Assembly: GCF_000186865.1 (NCBI RefSeq)
Contig: NW_008705571.1
Span: 770,530-834,529, forward strand
Origin: Aureococcus anophagefferens
Lineage: Eukaryota; Sar; Pelagophyceae; Pelagomonadales; Pelagomonadaceae
DNA: 64,000 nucleotides
Direction of reading: 5' to 3'
The notes below the pieces were generated by a model that ran no database searches, had not been told where the DNA came from, and saw only the letters and a list, made by a program, of their open reading frames with translations. Positions 37,783-46,402 of this stretch are shown piece by piece. Every line of letters starts with the position of its first letter. Positions within the stretch are counted from its first letter, which is position 1. Both the position numbers and the translations under genes were made by a program.

Positions 37783-39477
37783 ATGACGGCCCTGGCGGAG
37801 CGCAACTCCTGGGCCGCCGAGGGCCTCGACGACCGCGACGCCTGCGGCAGCGGCATCGCGACCGTCGCGCTCGGCGACGACGAGCCGCGGCTCGTGCGGA
37901 CGCTCCGCGGCCACCGCGGCGGCGCGGTCAACAGCGTGTCGTTCTCGCCGAGCAAGAAGCAGCTCGCGAGCGGCGGCGCGGACTCGTGCGTCATGCTCTG
38001 GCACTTCGGCCCCGCGAGCCACGTGCCCGGGACGCGGCCGACGCGCGCGTACCGCTTCGTGGGCCACCGGGGCGCGGTGAACCGCGTGACGTTCAGCCCC
38101 GACGGCACGGGCCTCGCGTCCGCGTCGAGCGACCGGACCGTGCGGCTCTGGGAGACGAAGGCGCGGGGCGAGAGCACGGAGCTCAAGGGCCACGGCGGCC
38201 CCGTGCGCTGCGTCGACTACGCGCCCGACGCGCGGCGGCTGCTCACGGCGTCGGACGACAAGACGGTGAAGATCTGGGCGCTGCCGCAGCGCAAGTTCCT
38301 CTGCACGCTCGGCGCCGGCGAGCTGGGCAGCCCCGGGGCCGCGAAGAGCCCGCGGCTCCGCGGCGGCGCGGGCTCGGCGACGACGAGCCACAGCAACTGG
38401 GTCCGCGCGGCCAAGTGGGCGCCCGACGGCCGCCTCTGCGCGTCAGCGTCCGACGACAAGCTCGTCAAGCTCTGGGACGTCGAGGGCCGGTCCTGCGTGC
38501 GCACGTTCTTCGAGCACGAGGGCGCCGTGCGCGACGTCGCCTTCTCCGGCGACGGCACGTGCGTCGTGTCCGGCGGCGACGACGGCAAGGTCAACGTCTG
38601 GGACGCGCGGAGCCACGGCCTCATCCAGCACTACGCGTCCCACGCCGGGCCCATCACGTCCATCGCCATGGAGCCCCGCGCGGGCCACTACCTCGCGTCG
38701 TCGGGCGACGACGGCACGCTCAAGCTCTACGACCTGCGCCAGGGCCAGGTGCTCTACACGCTCCGCGGCCACGAGGGCGCGGCGACGGCCGCGGCCTTCT
38801 CGCCGCGGTCCACGGACGGCGAGCTCTTCGCGTCCGGCGGCGCGGACAAGGTCGTCATGGTCTGGCGCACGAAGCTCGACGGCTGCGCGCCCCAGCCCCC
38901 GTCGACGACGAAGCCCCGGGCCGCGCGCGCCAAGGGCGGCGCGCTCAAGGCGACGACGCGCGGCAACAAGACGCCCGCGCCGCACCACCCGGCGGTCTTC
39001 GAGCCCAAGTCCCTCGCGCCGCCCGTGCTCCCCGCGTCGACGCACGCGCCGACGCTCGCGCCGCCGCCGCCGCCCGTCGCCGCGGCGTCGCCCGCGTCGC
39101 CCGCGGCGCCGCCGCCGGCCGCGGCGCCCCGCGCGTTCGCCGCGGACCCGGACGTGGAGAACGCCGTCATCGAGGAGCTCGTCGTGCCGCCCGACGACCC
39201 CGCCGCGCTCCGCGCGCCGTTCCCGCGCGCGCCGGCCGCGGCCGCGCCCGCCGCGCCCGCGGCCGCGGCGCGCGACCCGGACCACGCGCTCGGCGCCGCG
39301 CCGCGCGGCGTCGACCGCGCCATGCTCCCCGAGGTCGTCGCCTCGACGCTCGACCACGTCGTCGGCCAGCTCGACATCATCACGTCCACGCTCGCGATCC
39401 TCGAGCAGCGCCTCTCCATCACCGAGGACCGCGTCTCCACGATCCTCAAGTCCAAGACCGAGGAGCCGTCCTCCTAG
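37783..39477 (+). CDS. POC1: POC1-like centriole WD40 protein
   Basis: 564-aa, intron-less. Seven WD40 repeats occupy about residues 30-370, with clean repeats such as GHRGAVNRVTFSPDGTGLAS and ASASSDRTVRLWETKA, SASDDKLVKLWDVEG and SGGDDGKVNVWDA. A long Pro/Ala linker leads to the C-terminal helix LDHVVGQLDIITSTLAILEQ with RLSITEDRVS, the POC1 motif that marks this centriole/basal-body protein. POC1 stabilises centriole microtubules. Its presence implies that the organism builds centrioles or flagella at some stage. One insertion (about 180-205) interrupts repeats 3-4. The start is the first ATG in frame. Confidence 0.93.
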   Translation: MTALAERNSWAAEGLDDRDACGSGIATVALGDDEPRLVRTLRGHRGGAVNSVSFSPSKKQLASGGADSCVMLWHFGPASHVPGTRPTRAYRFVGHRGAVNRVTFSPDGTGLASASSDRTVRLWETKARGESTELKGHGGPVRCVDYAPDARRLLTASDDKTVKIWALPQRKFLCTLGAGELGSPGAAKSPRLRGGAGSATTSHSNWVRAAKWAPDGRLCASASDDKLVKLWDVEGRSCVRTFFEHEGAVRDVAFSGDGTCVVSGGDDGKVNVWDARSHGLIQHYASHAGPITSIAMEPRAGHYLASSGDDGTLKLYDLRQGQVLYTLRGHEGAATAAAFSPRSTDGELFASGGADKVVMVWRTKLDGCAPQPPSTTKPRAARAKGGALKATTRGNKTPAPHHPAVFEPKSLAPPVLPASTHAPTLAPPPPPVAAASPASPAAPPPAAAPRAFAADPDVENAVIEELVVPPDDPAALRAPFPRAPAAAAPAAPAAAARDPDHALGAAPRGVDRAMLPEVVASTLDHVVGQLDIITSTLAILEQRLSITEDRVSTILKSKTEEPSS

Positions 39478-39546
39478 AGCGCGGCGCGCTCCAGAAGACC
39501 CCGCCCATTTTCAGATAACGCGAACGCACGGAGCCATCTTTAGAAC

Positions 39547-40227
39547 TTACTTGGCCGACCGGAGCTTGCTCCGCGCGTCCTCGACGTCGTCGATGCGCAG
39601 GACGGAGTCCGGCAGCTCCGGGGCGCTCGGCTGCTCGGGCGCGGGCTCCGCGGCGGGCTCGAGCGCGCCGACCTGCCGCGGCGGCTTCGCGGCGGCGACC
39701 CTGGCGAGGGCCGAGTAGTAGCGCGCGGCCTTCGTCGACGCGAGCCGCTGTTTCTCGGGTTCGTCTTCCGTCGGTTGCTCCTCCTCCTCCTCGGCAAGCG
39801 GCTCGGCGGATTCGTCGGCGACTTGCTCCTCGGCTGCTGGCGGCGGCGGCGGCGCTGCTTCTTCTTCTTCCGGCGGCGGCGGCGGAGACGCCTCCGGCGC
39901 CTCGGCGGCGGGCGGCGGCGGCGGCGGCGCGTCGTCGGCCGCGTTCTCCTCTTTCAGCGGCTCCCGAATTCGCTTCAAGTACGCCTTCGTCGGCGCGTCG
40001 GCCTGGCCCTTGATGCGGAGCGACGAGGCGCGGTTCTTGCTGACCGCCTCCTCCTCTTCGTTCTCCCACTGCAGCACCCACTGATCCTCCTTGTCGCCTT
40101 CCAGCAGCGTGCCGAAAATGTAGGTTTTGCCGCTGTCGATCTTCGCGCGCTTCCGCACGACATCACCTTGCGCTATTGGCTCGGTACCTAAAAATTCCTC
40201 CACGCGGCCGTCCCAAACGCGCTTCAT
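39547..40227 (-). CDS. Acidic Pro/Glu-rich protein with N-terminal folded domain
   Basis: 226-aa protein. The first ~75 residues (MKRVWDGRVEEFLGTEPIAQ, VRKRAKIDSGKTYIFGTLLE, QWVLQWENEEEEAV) look like a small beta-rich domain, perhaps chromatin- or RNA-binding. The middle is low complexity: poly-Pro, poly-Glu and EEEEEQPTEDEPEKQR. A C-terminal short motif ELPDSVLRIDDVEDARSKLR follows. No family recognised. Convergent with POC1 (about 70 bp apart) and divergent from PPT, with a 116-bp shared promoter. Confidence 0.6.
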   Translation of the reverse strand: MKRVWDGRVEEFLGTEPIAQGDVVRKRAKIDSGKTYIFGTLLEGDKEDQWVLQWENEEEEAVSKNRASSLRIKGQADAPTKAYLKRIREPLKEENAADDAPPPPPPAAEAPEASPPPPPEEEEAAPPPPPAAEEQVADESAEPLAEEEEEQPTEDEPEKQRLASTKAARYYSALARVAAAKPPRQVGALEPAAEPAPEQPSAPELPDSVLRIDDVEDARSKLRSAK

Positions 40228-40343
40228 AATGGCAACGGGCCGGGCTGCCCTGGGAAAGAAACCAATGTTGATCGCCGTTTGCCACAAGATGCCGCTGAGT
40301 GGCATCTCAGAGTCTCGATCGCGGCCAGCATCAAACCAATCAT

Positions 40344-41462
40344 ATGATGCGCGTCTTCGCCCTCGCTGCGGCCGCTTCGGCCGCCATCCTGGAGCCCATC
40401 GGGTACGACCGGGAGGGCTCGGCATTGGCTTTCCTCACGAACGCCGGCGTCGAGGCGACGGCCGCCGACGTCGCGGATTTGAACAAGGACGCGCCGAGCC
40501 TCGTGGCCATGCTCGCCATGGCCACGGACGCGCCGGAGCAGCTCGCGGACCTCATCAAGGCGTCGCCGATGTCCGTCATCGCCGACGAGGTCGACATGCC
40601 CGCCGCCGGCGCCGGCGCCGCCGCGCTCCCCGTCGTCGTCGCGCACGGCATGGGCGACTCGTGCTACAACTCGGGCATGAAGTCCATCACCGAGGCGGCG
40701 GGCAAGAAGCTCAACGCCTACGCGACGTGCGTGCCCACGGCCGAGGGCTGGCTCTTCGACACCATCGACGGCTTTTTGAAGAACATGGACAAGTCCGTCG
40801 ACTTCTTCGCGGCGAAGATCCGCGCCGACCCGAAGCTCGCGGGCGGCTTCAACGCCTTCGGCTTCTCCCAGGGCAACAACGTCATCCGCGGCTACATCAT
40901 CAAGTACAACGACCCGCCGGTGAAGAACTTCATGTCCATCTGCGGCATCAACGCGGGCGTCGGCGCGTTCCCGCAGTGCTCGCCCGAGATCCCCGTCGTC
41001 GGCCCGACGGTCTGCAAGGGCCTCGCGGAGGTCCTCGGCGACCTCGCCTACAACAAGCTCGTCCAGGACATCCTCTTCCAGGCGAACTACTACCGCGACC
41101 CCGCCAAGACGTCCGACGCGTCCTACCTCAAGAACTCGCGGCTCGCGCACTGGAACGGCGAGGGCGAGGTCAACGCGACCTACGTCGCCAACTGGGCGAA
41201 GACGGACAACTTCATCTGGGTCGAGGGCACGCTCGACACGGTCGTCTGGCCGCGCCAGGGCGAGCAGTGGGGCGCCATGGACCCCAAGGACCCGTGGAAG
41301 ACCGTGCTGCCGATGAACGAGACGGACTGGTACACGAAGGACACCTTCGGGCTCAAGACCGCCGACGAGGCGGGCAAGAACCACTTCGAGTCCTTCGTCG
41401 GCGAGCACATCCGCATGACCGACGCCCAGCTCATGGGCTGGCTCGAGAAGTACTTCGCCTGA
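40344..41462 (+). CDS. Palmitoyl-protein thioesterase
   Basis: 372-aa secreted or lysosome-type hydrolase that removes palmitate from proteins. Signal peptide MMRVFALAAAASAA, then a ~80-residue pro-region, then the PPT alpha/beta-hydrolase: LPVVVAHGMGDSCYNSGM, the nucleophile elbow FGFSQGN, SICGINAGVGAFPQC, the acid residue in EGTLDTVVWPRQGEQWG, and the catalytic His in GEHIRMTDAQLMGWLEKYFA. All three catalytic residues are in place, and the length suits PPT1 plus an N-terminal extension. The bases from 41450 on, including the stop, reappear as the start of intron 3 of UBC12; the true end might therefore be spliced differently. Confidence 0.92.
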   Translation: MMRVFALAAAASAAILEPIGYDREGSALAFLTNAGVEATAADVADLNKDAPSLVAMLAMATDAPEQLADLIKASPMSVIADEVDMPAAGAGAAALPVVVAHGMGDSCYNSGMKSITEAAGKKLNAYATCVPTAEGWLFDTIDGFLKNMDKSVDFFAAKIRADPKLAGGFNAFGFSQGNNVIRGYIIKYNDPPVKNFMSICGINAGVGAFPQCSPEIPVVGPTVCKGLAEVLGDLAYNKLVQDILFQANYYRDPAKTSDASYLKNSRLAHWNGEGEVNATYVANWAKTDNFIWVEGTLDTVVWPRQGEQWGAMDPKDPWKTVLPMNETDWYTKDTFGLKTADEAGKNHFESFVGEHIRMTDAQLMGWLEKYFA

Positions 41463-41512
41463 GTGAGCCGCCGCGCGGGCGCGCGCCATTTTTAACAACC
41501 GGCGAGACCGTG

Positions 41513-42234
41513 TTACACCGCGATCAGGGGCTGCGCGTCCTCCGTCTCCAGCGGGGACCCCAGCGGCGCGGGGGAGCCGGTCCGGCGCCGCGCGCGGACG
41601 CGCCGCGCGGCGTCGGACGCGAGGAACGAGAGGCAGTGCCCGCAGAGCCCCGCCGTGTAGACGCCGGCGCAGCAGAGCGTCGCGAGCCAGCCCCGCCGCG
41701 TCGTCGCGTCGCGGAGGCACGCCAGTGCCTATCACGCACGCGATTTTCGGAGCCAAAATCTCCCAAAGATTGGACGCCGGCGAGCGCCTCGGCCTCGGAC
41801 GACGCGTGCGAGTACGTCGCCCCGAGGCGCCGCGTCGCCGCGTCGTAGAGGAAGAGCGCCTTGAGCGTCGAGCCGCGCTCGTGGTCCCGCGTGACGACGA
41901 TGATGTGCGGCGCCGCGAGGAGGCCGCAGCAGCAGCCGCCGCGCGAGCCGGCGAAGACGCCGACCATGAGGAAGATCTGGTCCAGCGCGGCCGTGCGCGT
42001 GCTCGTCGGCGTGACGACGCTCGCCGCGCGCTGGTGGGGGCTCGCGTGGGCCGCGACGGCGTGGATGTCGACGTTTCTCAGCGATATTTCGCGCAGGCTG
42101 TGGCACGCGCCGACCGTGTCCATGTCTATGTAAACGGCGATGCGCATCGACGGCTCCCGCATGGCCTCGACGTCGACGCGCGGCGGCGGCGGCGACGATC
42201 GCTGGCGCTGCTTGCGCGGCGTGCGGATGATCAT
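41513..42234 (-). CDS. Uncharacterised membrane protein (spliced)
   Basis: 224 aa from exons 42234-41776 and 41728-41513 (47-nt intron; join EALAG|ALACLRD, phase 0). The N-terminal third contains MRIAVYIDMDTVGACHSLRE. Hydrophobic segments follow: LDQIFLMVGVFAGSRGGCCC, with PHIIVVTRDHERG after it, and TRRGWLATLCCAGVYTAGLC in exon 2. The cytosolic tail ends LETEDAQPLIAV. The Cys-rich membrane parts and tail suggest a small integral membrane protein. No family recognised. Its stop lies 50 bp from the PPT stop (convergent). Confidence 0.55.
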
Positions 42235-42378
42235 GGGGTCTCGAGCTTACAACCTCGAGATCGGGGCAGCAGCCTCAAAGCCATCGGGCAGCCTCGCAGA
42301 AGCTGGTGATGAAGGTGCTGCACATGTATCTGTTTTTGCATGACATCCGGCTCCCGGGGCTGCCTCTCGTCCTCGAGC

Positions 42379-44346
42379 ATGGCCTACGTCCCGCTCGAAG
42401 ATGCGCAGGCGTCGACGGCGCGGCGACGGCGGCGCGGCGCCCTCGCCCTCGGCGCCCTCGCGGCGACCGCGGGCGCCGCCGTGAGGGTCGCGCGGCGGCC
42501 GCTGTTCCAGGCGCTGGCCGCGGACACGGACGCGACGCTGGGCTTTAGCTGCTCCAACGAGTACAGCTCCGCGGCGTCGCCGGGCCCCGGCGTCGGCTAC
42601 CTGCACCTCGACCCGCGCTACACGGTCGAGCCCGCGCGGCTCACGACGCTCGAGGCGCTCTCGAGCCCGCACGCGCCGACGTCGTGCGGCTGGGAGGTCG
42701 CGCTCGAGATGGGGGCGGCGTCGGACGTCTACGACGACGAGGTGGCGTCGCGGTCCTTCACGGCCAACGGGACGACGGTGGCCGTCGTCTTCCCGCGGCC
42801 CGGGACCTACGCGGTGACCGTGTCGTGCCTCAACGGCGCCGCCGCGGGCAAGCACAAGACGCTGAGCGCGACGAAGAAGGTCACGTGCACCTACGTGCGC
42901 CGCGAGCTCCGCGAGCTCAGCGACGCGGACCGCGACGCCTTCCTCGACGCCTTCATGGTCATGGCGTCGACGGGCAGCGGCGCGGGCCAGCGGCTCTACG
43001 GGCAGCACTACCGCGCGCTGTCCGAGTTCGAGTCCATGCACCTCGTCGCGGCCGGCGGCGCCCGCGTGGACCACATCCACGACGGCCTGGGCATGCCCAC
43101 GCAGCACATCGCCATGAGCGCCGAGTTCGAGCTGAGCCTGCAGTCCGTCGCGAAGCAGATCTCGCTGCCGTACTGGGACTACACGGTCGACTCCTACCTC
43201 GTCAAGGCGGCGAAGAACGGCGACAAGACCCAGGCCATCTTCTCCTCGGACCTCTTCTCCGACGACTGGTTTGGCGCGACGAGCGGCCAGCGCCACACGG
43301 TGACGAGCGGCCGCTTCGGCTACCTCGAGGTCCCGCTGAACGCGTCCGCGGAGATGCACTCGCCCTTCGGCTACCTGCGCGCGCCCTGGAACGTGAACCC
43401 GAGCCCCTTTGTGACGCGCTACCACAACTTGTGCGGCATGGACCTCACGGCCGCGGCGACGGGCGGCGGCAGCAACGGCATCGTCGACTACACGTGGCCG
43501 ACGTGCGCGATCCACCACAAGATGACCTTCAGCGACCTGTACAGTTCCTGGTACAAGTGGTCCTGGAACATCGGCTACACGCCCCACGGGCCCGTGCACG
43601 CCTGGATCGGCGGCGTCGGCGGCGACTGCGAGTCCGCGTTCGACGGGCTGGCGCCGATCGTCGGCGACGCCGCGGTCATGGGCCTCAAGGCGGGGAGCTT
43701 CGGGCTGCTGAAGGACGCCTACCGGTCGAAGATCGTGACCATGCCGACCTACTGCGCCATGGACAGCGGCCGGTCCTGCCGCTGGAACTGCCCGAACTTC
43801 ACGGCGATGGGCTCGAGCGACGCGCGGACGCGGAGCGCGTTCCAGTTCCTCAACACCTACGGCGTCGACGTGTCCTCGCTCGTCTGGAAGGACCAGCTCG
43901 AGGTCGTCGAGACCGTCTTCTGCGAGACGACCTACTGGCCCGGCGACCACCTCGAGGCCGCGAGCCCCATCGAGGCGTCGTTCTGGCCCATCCACCCGAC
44001 GATCGAGCGCCTGCTCCACTACAAGGCGCTGGCCCTGCCCTTCAAGGAGCACCTCTGGGAGGACATCTCCGCGGGGCCGGGCAAGAGCCTCTACTGCACC
44101 GAGGACATGACCGAGTGCCGCGGCCACCACCCCTGGGACCTCACGTTCTGGCAGGTCACCGCGAAGAACGGCACCGACGGCTACGTCAAGTCCTACCTCA
44201 CGAACGAGGAGGTCCGCCAGCTCACGTCGCCGAACGAGAACTACTCGCTCCCCTACATCTACAACCACTTCGAGTGGCCCCACTGCGACGAGGACGGCTA
44301 CCCCTTCCGCAAGCTCGAGAGCCCCGCGCTCTCGTCGTCCTCCTGA
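42379..44346 (+). CDS. Tyrosinase-family copper protein
   Basis: 655-aa type-3 copper protein. A signal anchor (ALALGALAATAGAAV) follows an Arg-rich start. The Cu-A/Cu-B His sites are seen in MPTQHIAMSAEFELSLQSVA with SLPYWDYTVDSY, in YTPHGPVHAWIGG, and in EASFWPIHPTIERLL. These are the central tyrosinase motifs (H-x-x-F/x, PYWDW, HNxxH, F-x-x-H). Tyrosinases oxidise phenols; in algae the roles are mostly unknown and may concern cell covering or defence. Single exon. The N-glycosylation sites (NAS, NFT, NGT, NYS) fit a secreted or lumenal protein. Confidence 0.85.
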   Translation: MAYVPLEDAQASTARRRRRGALALGALAATAGAAVRVARRPLFQALAADTDATLGFSCSNEYSSAASPGPGVGYLHLDPRYTVEPARLTTLEALSSPHAPTSCGWEVALEMGAASDVYDDEVASRSFTANGTTVAVVFPRPGTYAVTVSCLNGAAAGKHKTLSATKKVTCTYVRRELRELSDADRDAFLDAFMVMASTGSGAGQRLYGQHYRALSEFESMHLVAAGGARVDHIHDGLGMPTQHIAMSAEFELSLQSVAKQISLPYWDYTVDSYLVKAAKNGDKTQAIFSSDLFSDDWFGATSGQRHTVTSGRFGYLEVPLNASAEMHSPFGYLRAPWNVNPSPFVTRYHNLCGMDLTAAATGGGSNGIVDYTWPTCAIHHKMTFSDLYSSWYKWSWNIGYTPHGPVHAWIGGVGGDCESAFDGLAPIVGDAAVMGLKAGSFGLLKDAYRSKIVTMPTYCAMDSGRSCRWNCPNFTAMGSSDARTRSAFQFLNTYGVDVSSLVWKDQLEVVETVFCETTYWPGDHLEAASPIEASFWPIHPTIERLLHYKALALPFKEHLWEDISAGPGKSLYCTEDMTECRGHHPWDLTFWQVTAKNGTDGYVKSYLTNEEVRQLTSPNENYSLPYIYNHFEWPHCDEDGYPFRKLESPALSSSS

Positions 44347-44427
44347 GCCCCCGAACTGTGTCGGGCGTGTCTAAGTGTGGGAGGAAATTACCCGGGATCT
44401 AGTGCCAGACGCTCGGGATTGGCGCGA

Positions 44428-45021
44428 TTAAGCATCATGACCCGGAGCCTCCGACGAAGGCCCGGGGCTTCGCGCGCGTTTGCGACTCGCCTGCTCGTTT
44501 TCTTTGCTGAAGCGTTCCTGCATTTCGGCCAACTTGTACTTGTACCACGCGCAAGAGAGCACCTTCCACACCAAGTCCCGCAGCGGACCCTCCTCGAACT
44601 GGTCGGCGACCGCCGTCATCGTCTGCTCTTTCCCCCAGACCGCGTCGCGCAGCGAGCCGAGCGTCCATCCCCAACATTCGAGAGCGGGCGGCAGGTCGAT
44701 CTCCGTCTTTCCCTCCAGCTCCGCCTGCTCCATGGGCTCCTTGGTCTCCGCGTAGAACTTCGCCGCGGCCTCGGAGCCCGCGATGATTTCGTTCTGCAGC
44801 AGCACTGCCGCCATCTCCATGTCTTTGGTGCACGGCAGCGGGCAATATTCGTGCGTGAGATGCTGGATGTTCGAGTAGAACTCCGCGTGGTATGCCATCT
44901 GGCCGTTGGGGTGCTTCTGCTTCACGAGCCAGCGCACCGCCTCGCAGGAATCCCTACCTACCGCCTCCAGAGCCTCCATCAAGCACCAAAAAGCTCGAGG
45001 CACTTTAAGATGCACTACCAT
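44428..45021 (-). CDS. Uncharacterised helical protein
   Basis: 197 aa, no signal or membrane segment. Sequence runs include FWCLMEALEAVGRDSCEAVR, HAEFYSNIQHLTHEYCPLP, EMAAVLLQNEIIAGSEAAAK and LRDLVWKVLSCAWYKYKLAE; the tail is basic (KRARSPGPSSEAPGHDA). The regular codon use and convergent position with the tyrosinase gene support a real gene. No family recognised. Confidence 0.55.
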   Translation of the reverse strand: MVVHLKVPRAFWCLMEALEAVGRDSCEAVRWLVKQKHPNGQMAYHAEFYSNIQHLTHEYCPLPCTKDMEMAAVLLQNEIIAGSEAAAKFYAETKEPMEQAELEGKTEIDLPPALECWGWTLGSLRDAVWGKEQTMTAVADQFEEGPLRDLVWKVLSCAWYKYKLAEMQERFSKENEQASRKRARSPGPSSEAPGHDA

Positions 45022-45121
45022 TGCACAGCAATTTAAGCCTCTCGTGGGGAGATCTCGTGGGGATTATGCTGTCTCTGCGTCATCGCGCGACGCCGGAGCA
45101 GTGCTCGGCAACACAGACGAG

Positions 45122-46402
45122 ATGATGCGTTCGGCGTCATCGGGCGACGGTGCACAAGCGTCCGACGCATCCGACGAGGAAGAAGAAGACGAGATCGTCG
45201 CCTGCAAGCGCTGCGAGCGCGCGTGGCTGGCGCCCGAGGACTGGGCGCGCGACGGCCTCGCGGCCTGCTGGCCCGCGCTCCGCGAGAAGCTCCTGAGCAC
45301 CTCGACGCCCATCGCGCGCGAGGACGCCGCCGCGCTCACGCGAGAGCGCTTCGCGGCGGAGTACGAAGCGAAGCGCCGGCCGTGCGTCGTCGCGAACCGC
45401 GACGCGGCCCGGGAGCCGCTCGCGCTCGCGGCGCTCCTCGACGCGTTCGGCGACCTCAACTGGCGCGTGTCGGACACCCACGGCCAGATGGTCGGCCTCC
45501 GCGAGTGGTGGGCCTACGCGCGCGCCACGGACGACGACGCGCCCTTCGGCATCTACGACGCCGAGTTCGGCGACGAGGGGAACCCGACGGCGCGCCTCGC
45601 GGCGGCCTACGACGTCCCGGCCTTCGCGGCCGAGGACGCGTTCGCGCGCGCCGCCGACGGCCCGCGGCCGCCCTGGCGCTGGATCCTCATGGGCGGCCCG
45701 CGGTCGGGCACGGGCATGCACGTCGACCCTTTGCACACGCACGCGTGGGTCCACCTCTGCGAGGGCCGCAAGCGCTGGCTCATGCTGCCGCCGGACACGA
45801 CCGCGGCCGCGCTGGCGACCGTCGGCGTCGCCGAGGGCCGGCAGCTGCCGAGCGGCCAGTTCTTCGCGCGGCACGGCGACGCCGCGGCGAAACTCCCCGG
45901 CGCGGTCGAGTTCGTCCAGGAGGCGGGCGAGCTCGTGTACGTGCCCGCGGGCTGGACGCACGCGGTGCTGAACCTGGACGCGACGGTCGCCGTGACCCAC
46001 AACTACGCGACGCTAACGCCGGCGTGCGTCGAGGCGACGGCCAAGGAGGAGCCCGAGTTCTTCATTCGCTTGCTGCGGGGCTTTCCCCCGGGGCTTTCCC
46101 CCGCGCTCGACGCCTACCGCGCCGCGACCCCGAGACCGCTGGCCGTGCCGGACGTCGCGGCGCTCGTGCTCTCCTTCTGCGACACGCAGCGCTGCGTCGA
46201 GGCCGCGGCGACGAGCCGCGCGTTCGTCGCGCGCCTCGACGCCGTCTTCTGGGCCGCGCGGCTCAGAGCGGACTTTGGCGAGGCGGCGCACGCGGCGGCG
46301 GCGGTCTTTTCGAGCTCGCTGGCGGCCTGGCGGCGGCGCTACCTCGACGCGCAGGAGGCCGACGCCATGGAGGAGGCGGAGATCTACGGCGGGCTGTGCT
46401 AA
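45122..46402 (+). CDS. JmjC-domain protein (JMJD6-like hydroxylase)
   Basis: 426-aa Fe(II)/2-oxoglutarate oxygenase. The iron triad is HVD in SGTGMHVDPLHTHAW and the His of VPAGWTHAVLNLD. CEGRKRWLMLPP is the usual strand between them, and the Asn of VTHNYATL follows. The front part starts with an acidic run (DASDEEEEDEIV) and a CKRC/CW region. The C-terminal end has an F-box-like helix pair (VPDVAALVLSFCDTQRCVEA, AVFWAARLR). JMJD6-type enzymes hydroxylate lysine or demethylate arginine in nuclear proteins. ATG 45122 or 45125. The stop codon overlaps that of the next gene. Confidence 0.88.
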   Translation: MMRSASSGDGAQASDASDEEEEDEIVACKRCERAWLAPEDWARDGLAACWPALREKLLSTSTPIAREDAAALTRERFAAEYEAKRRPCVVANRDAAREPLALAALLDAFGDLNWRVSDTHGQMVGLREWWAYARATDDDAPFGIYDAEFGDEGNPTARLAAAYDVPAFAAEDAFARAADGPRPPWRWILMGGPRSGTGMHVDPLHTHAWVHLCEGRKRWLMLPPDTTAAALATVGVAEGRQLPSGQFFARHGDAAAKLPGAVEFVQEAGELVYVPAGWTHAVLNLDATVAVTHNYATLTPACVEATAKEEPEFFIRLLRGFPPGLSPALDAYRAATPRPLAVPDVAALVLSFCDTQRCVEAAATSRAFVARLDAVFWAARLRADFGEAAHAAAAVFSSSLAAWRRRYLDAQEADAMEEAEIYGGLC

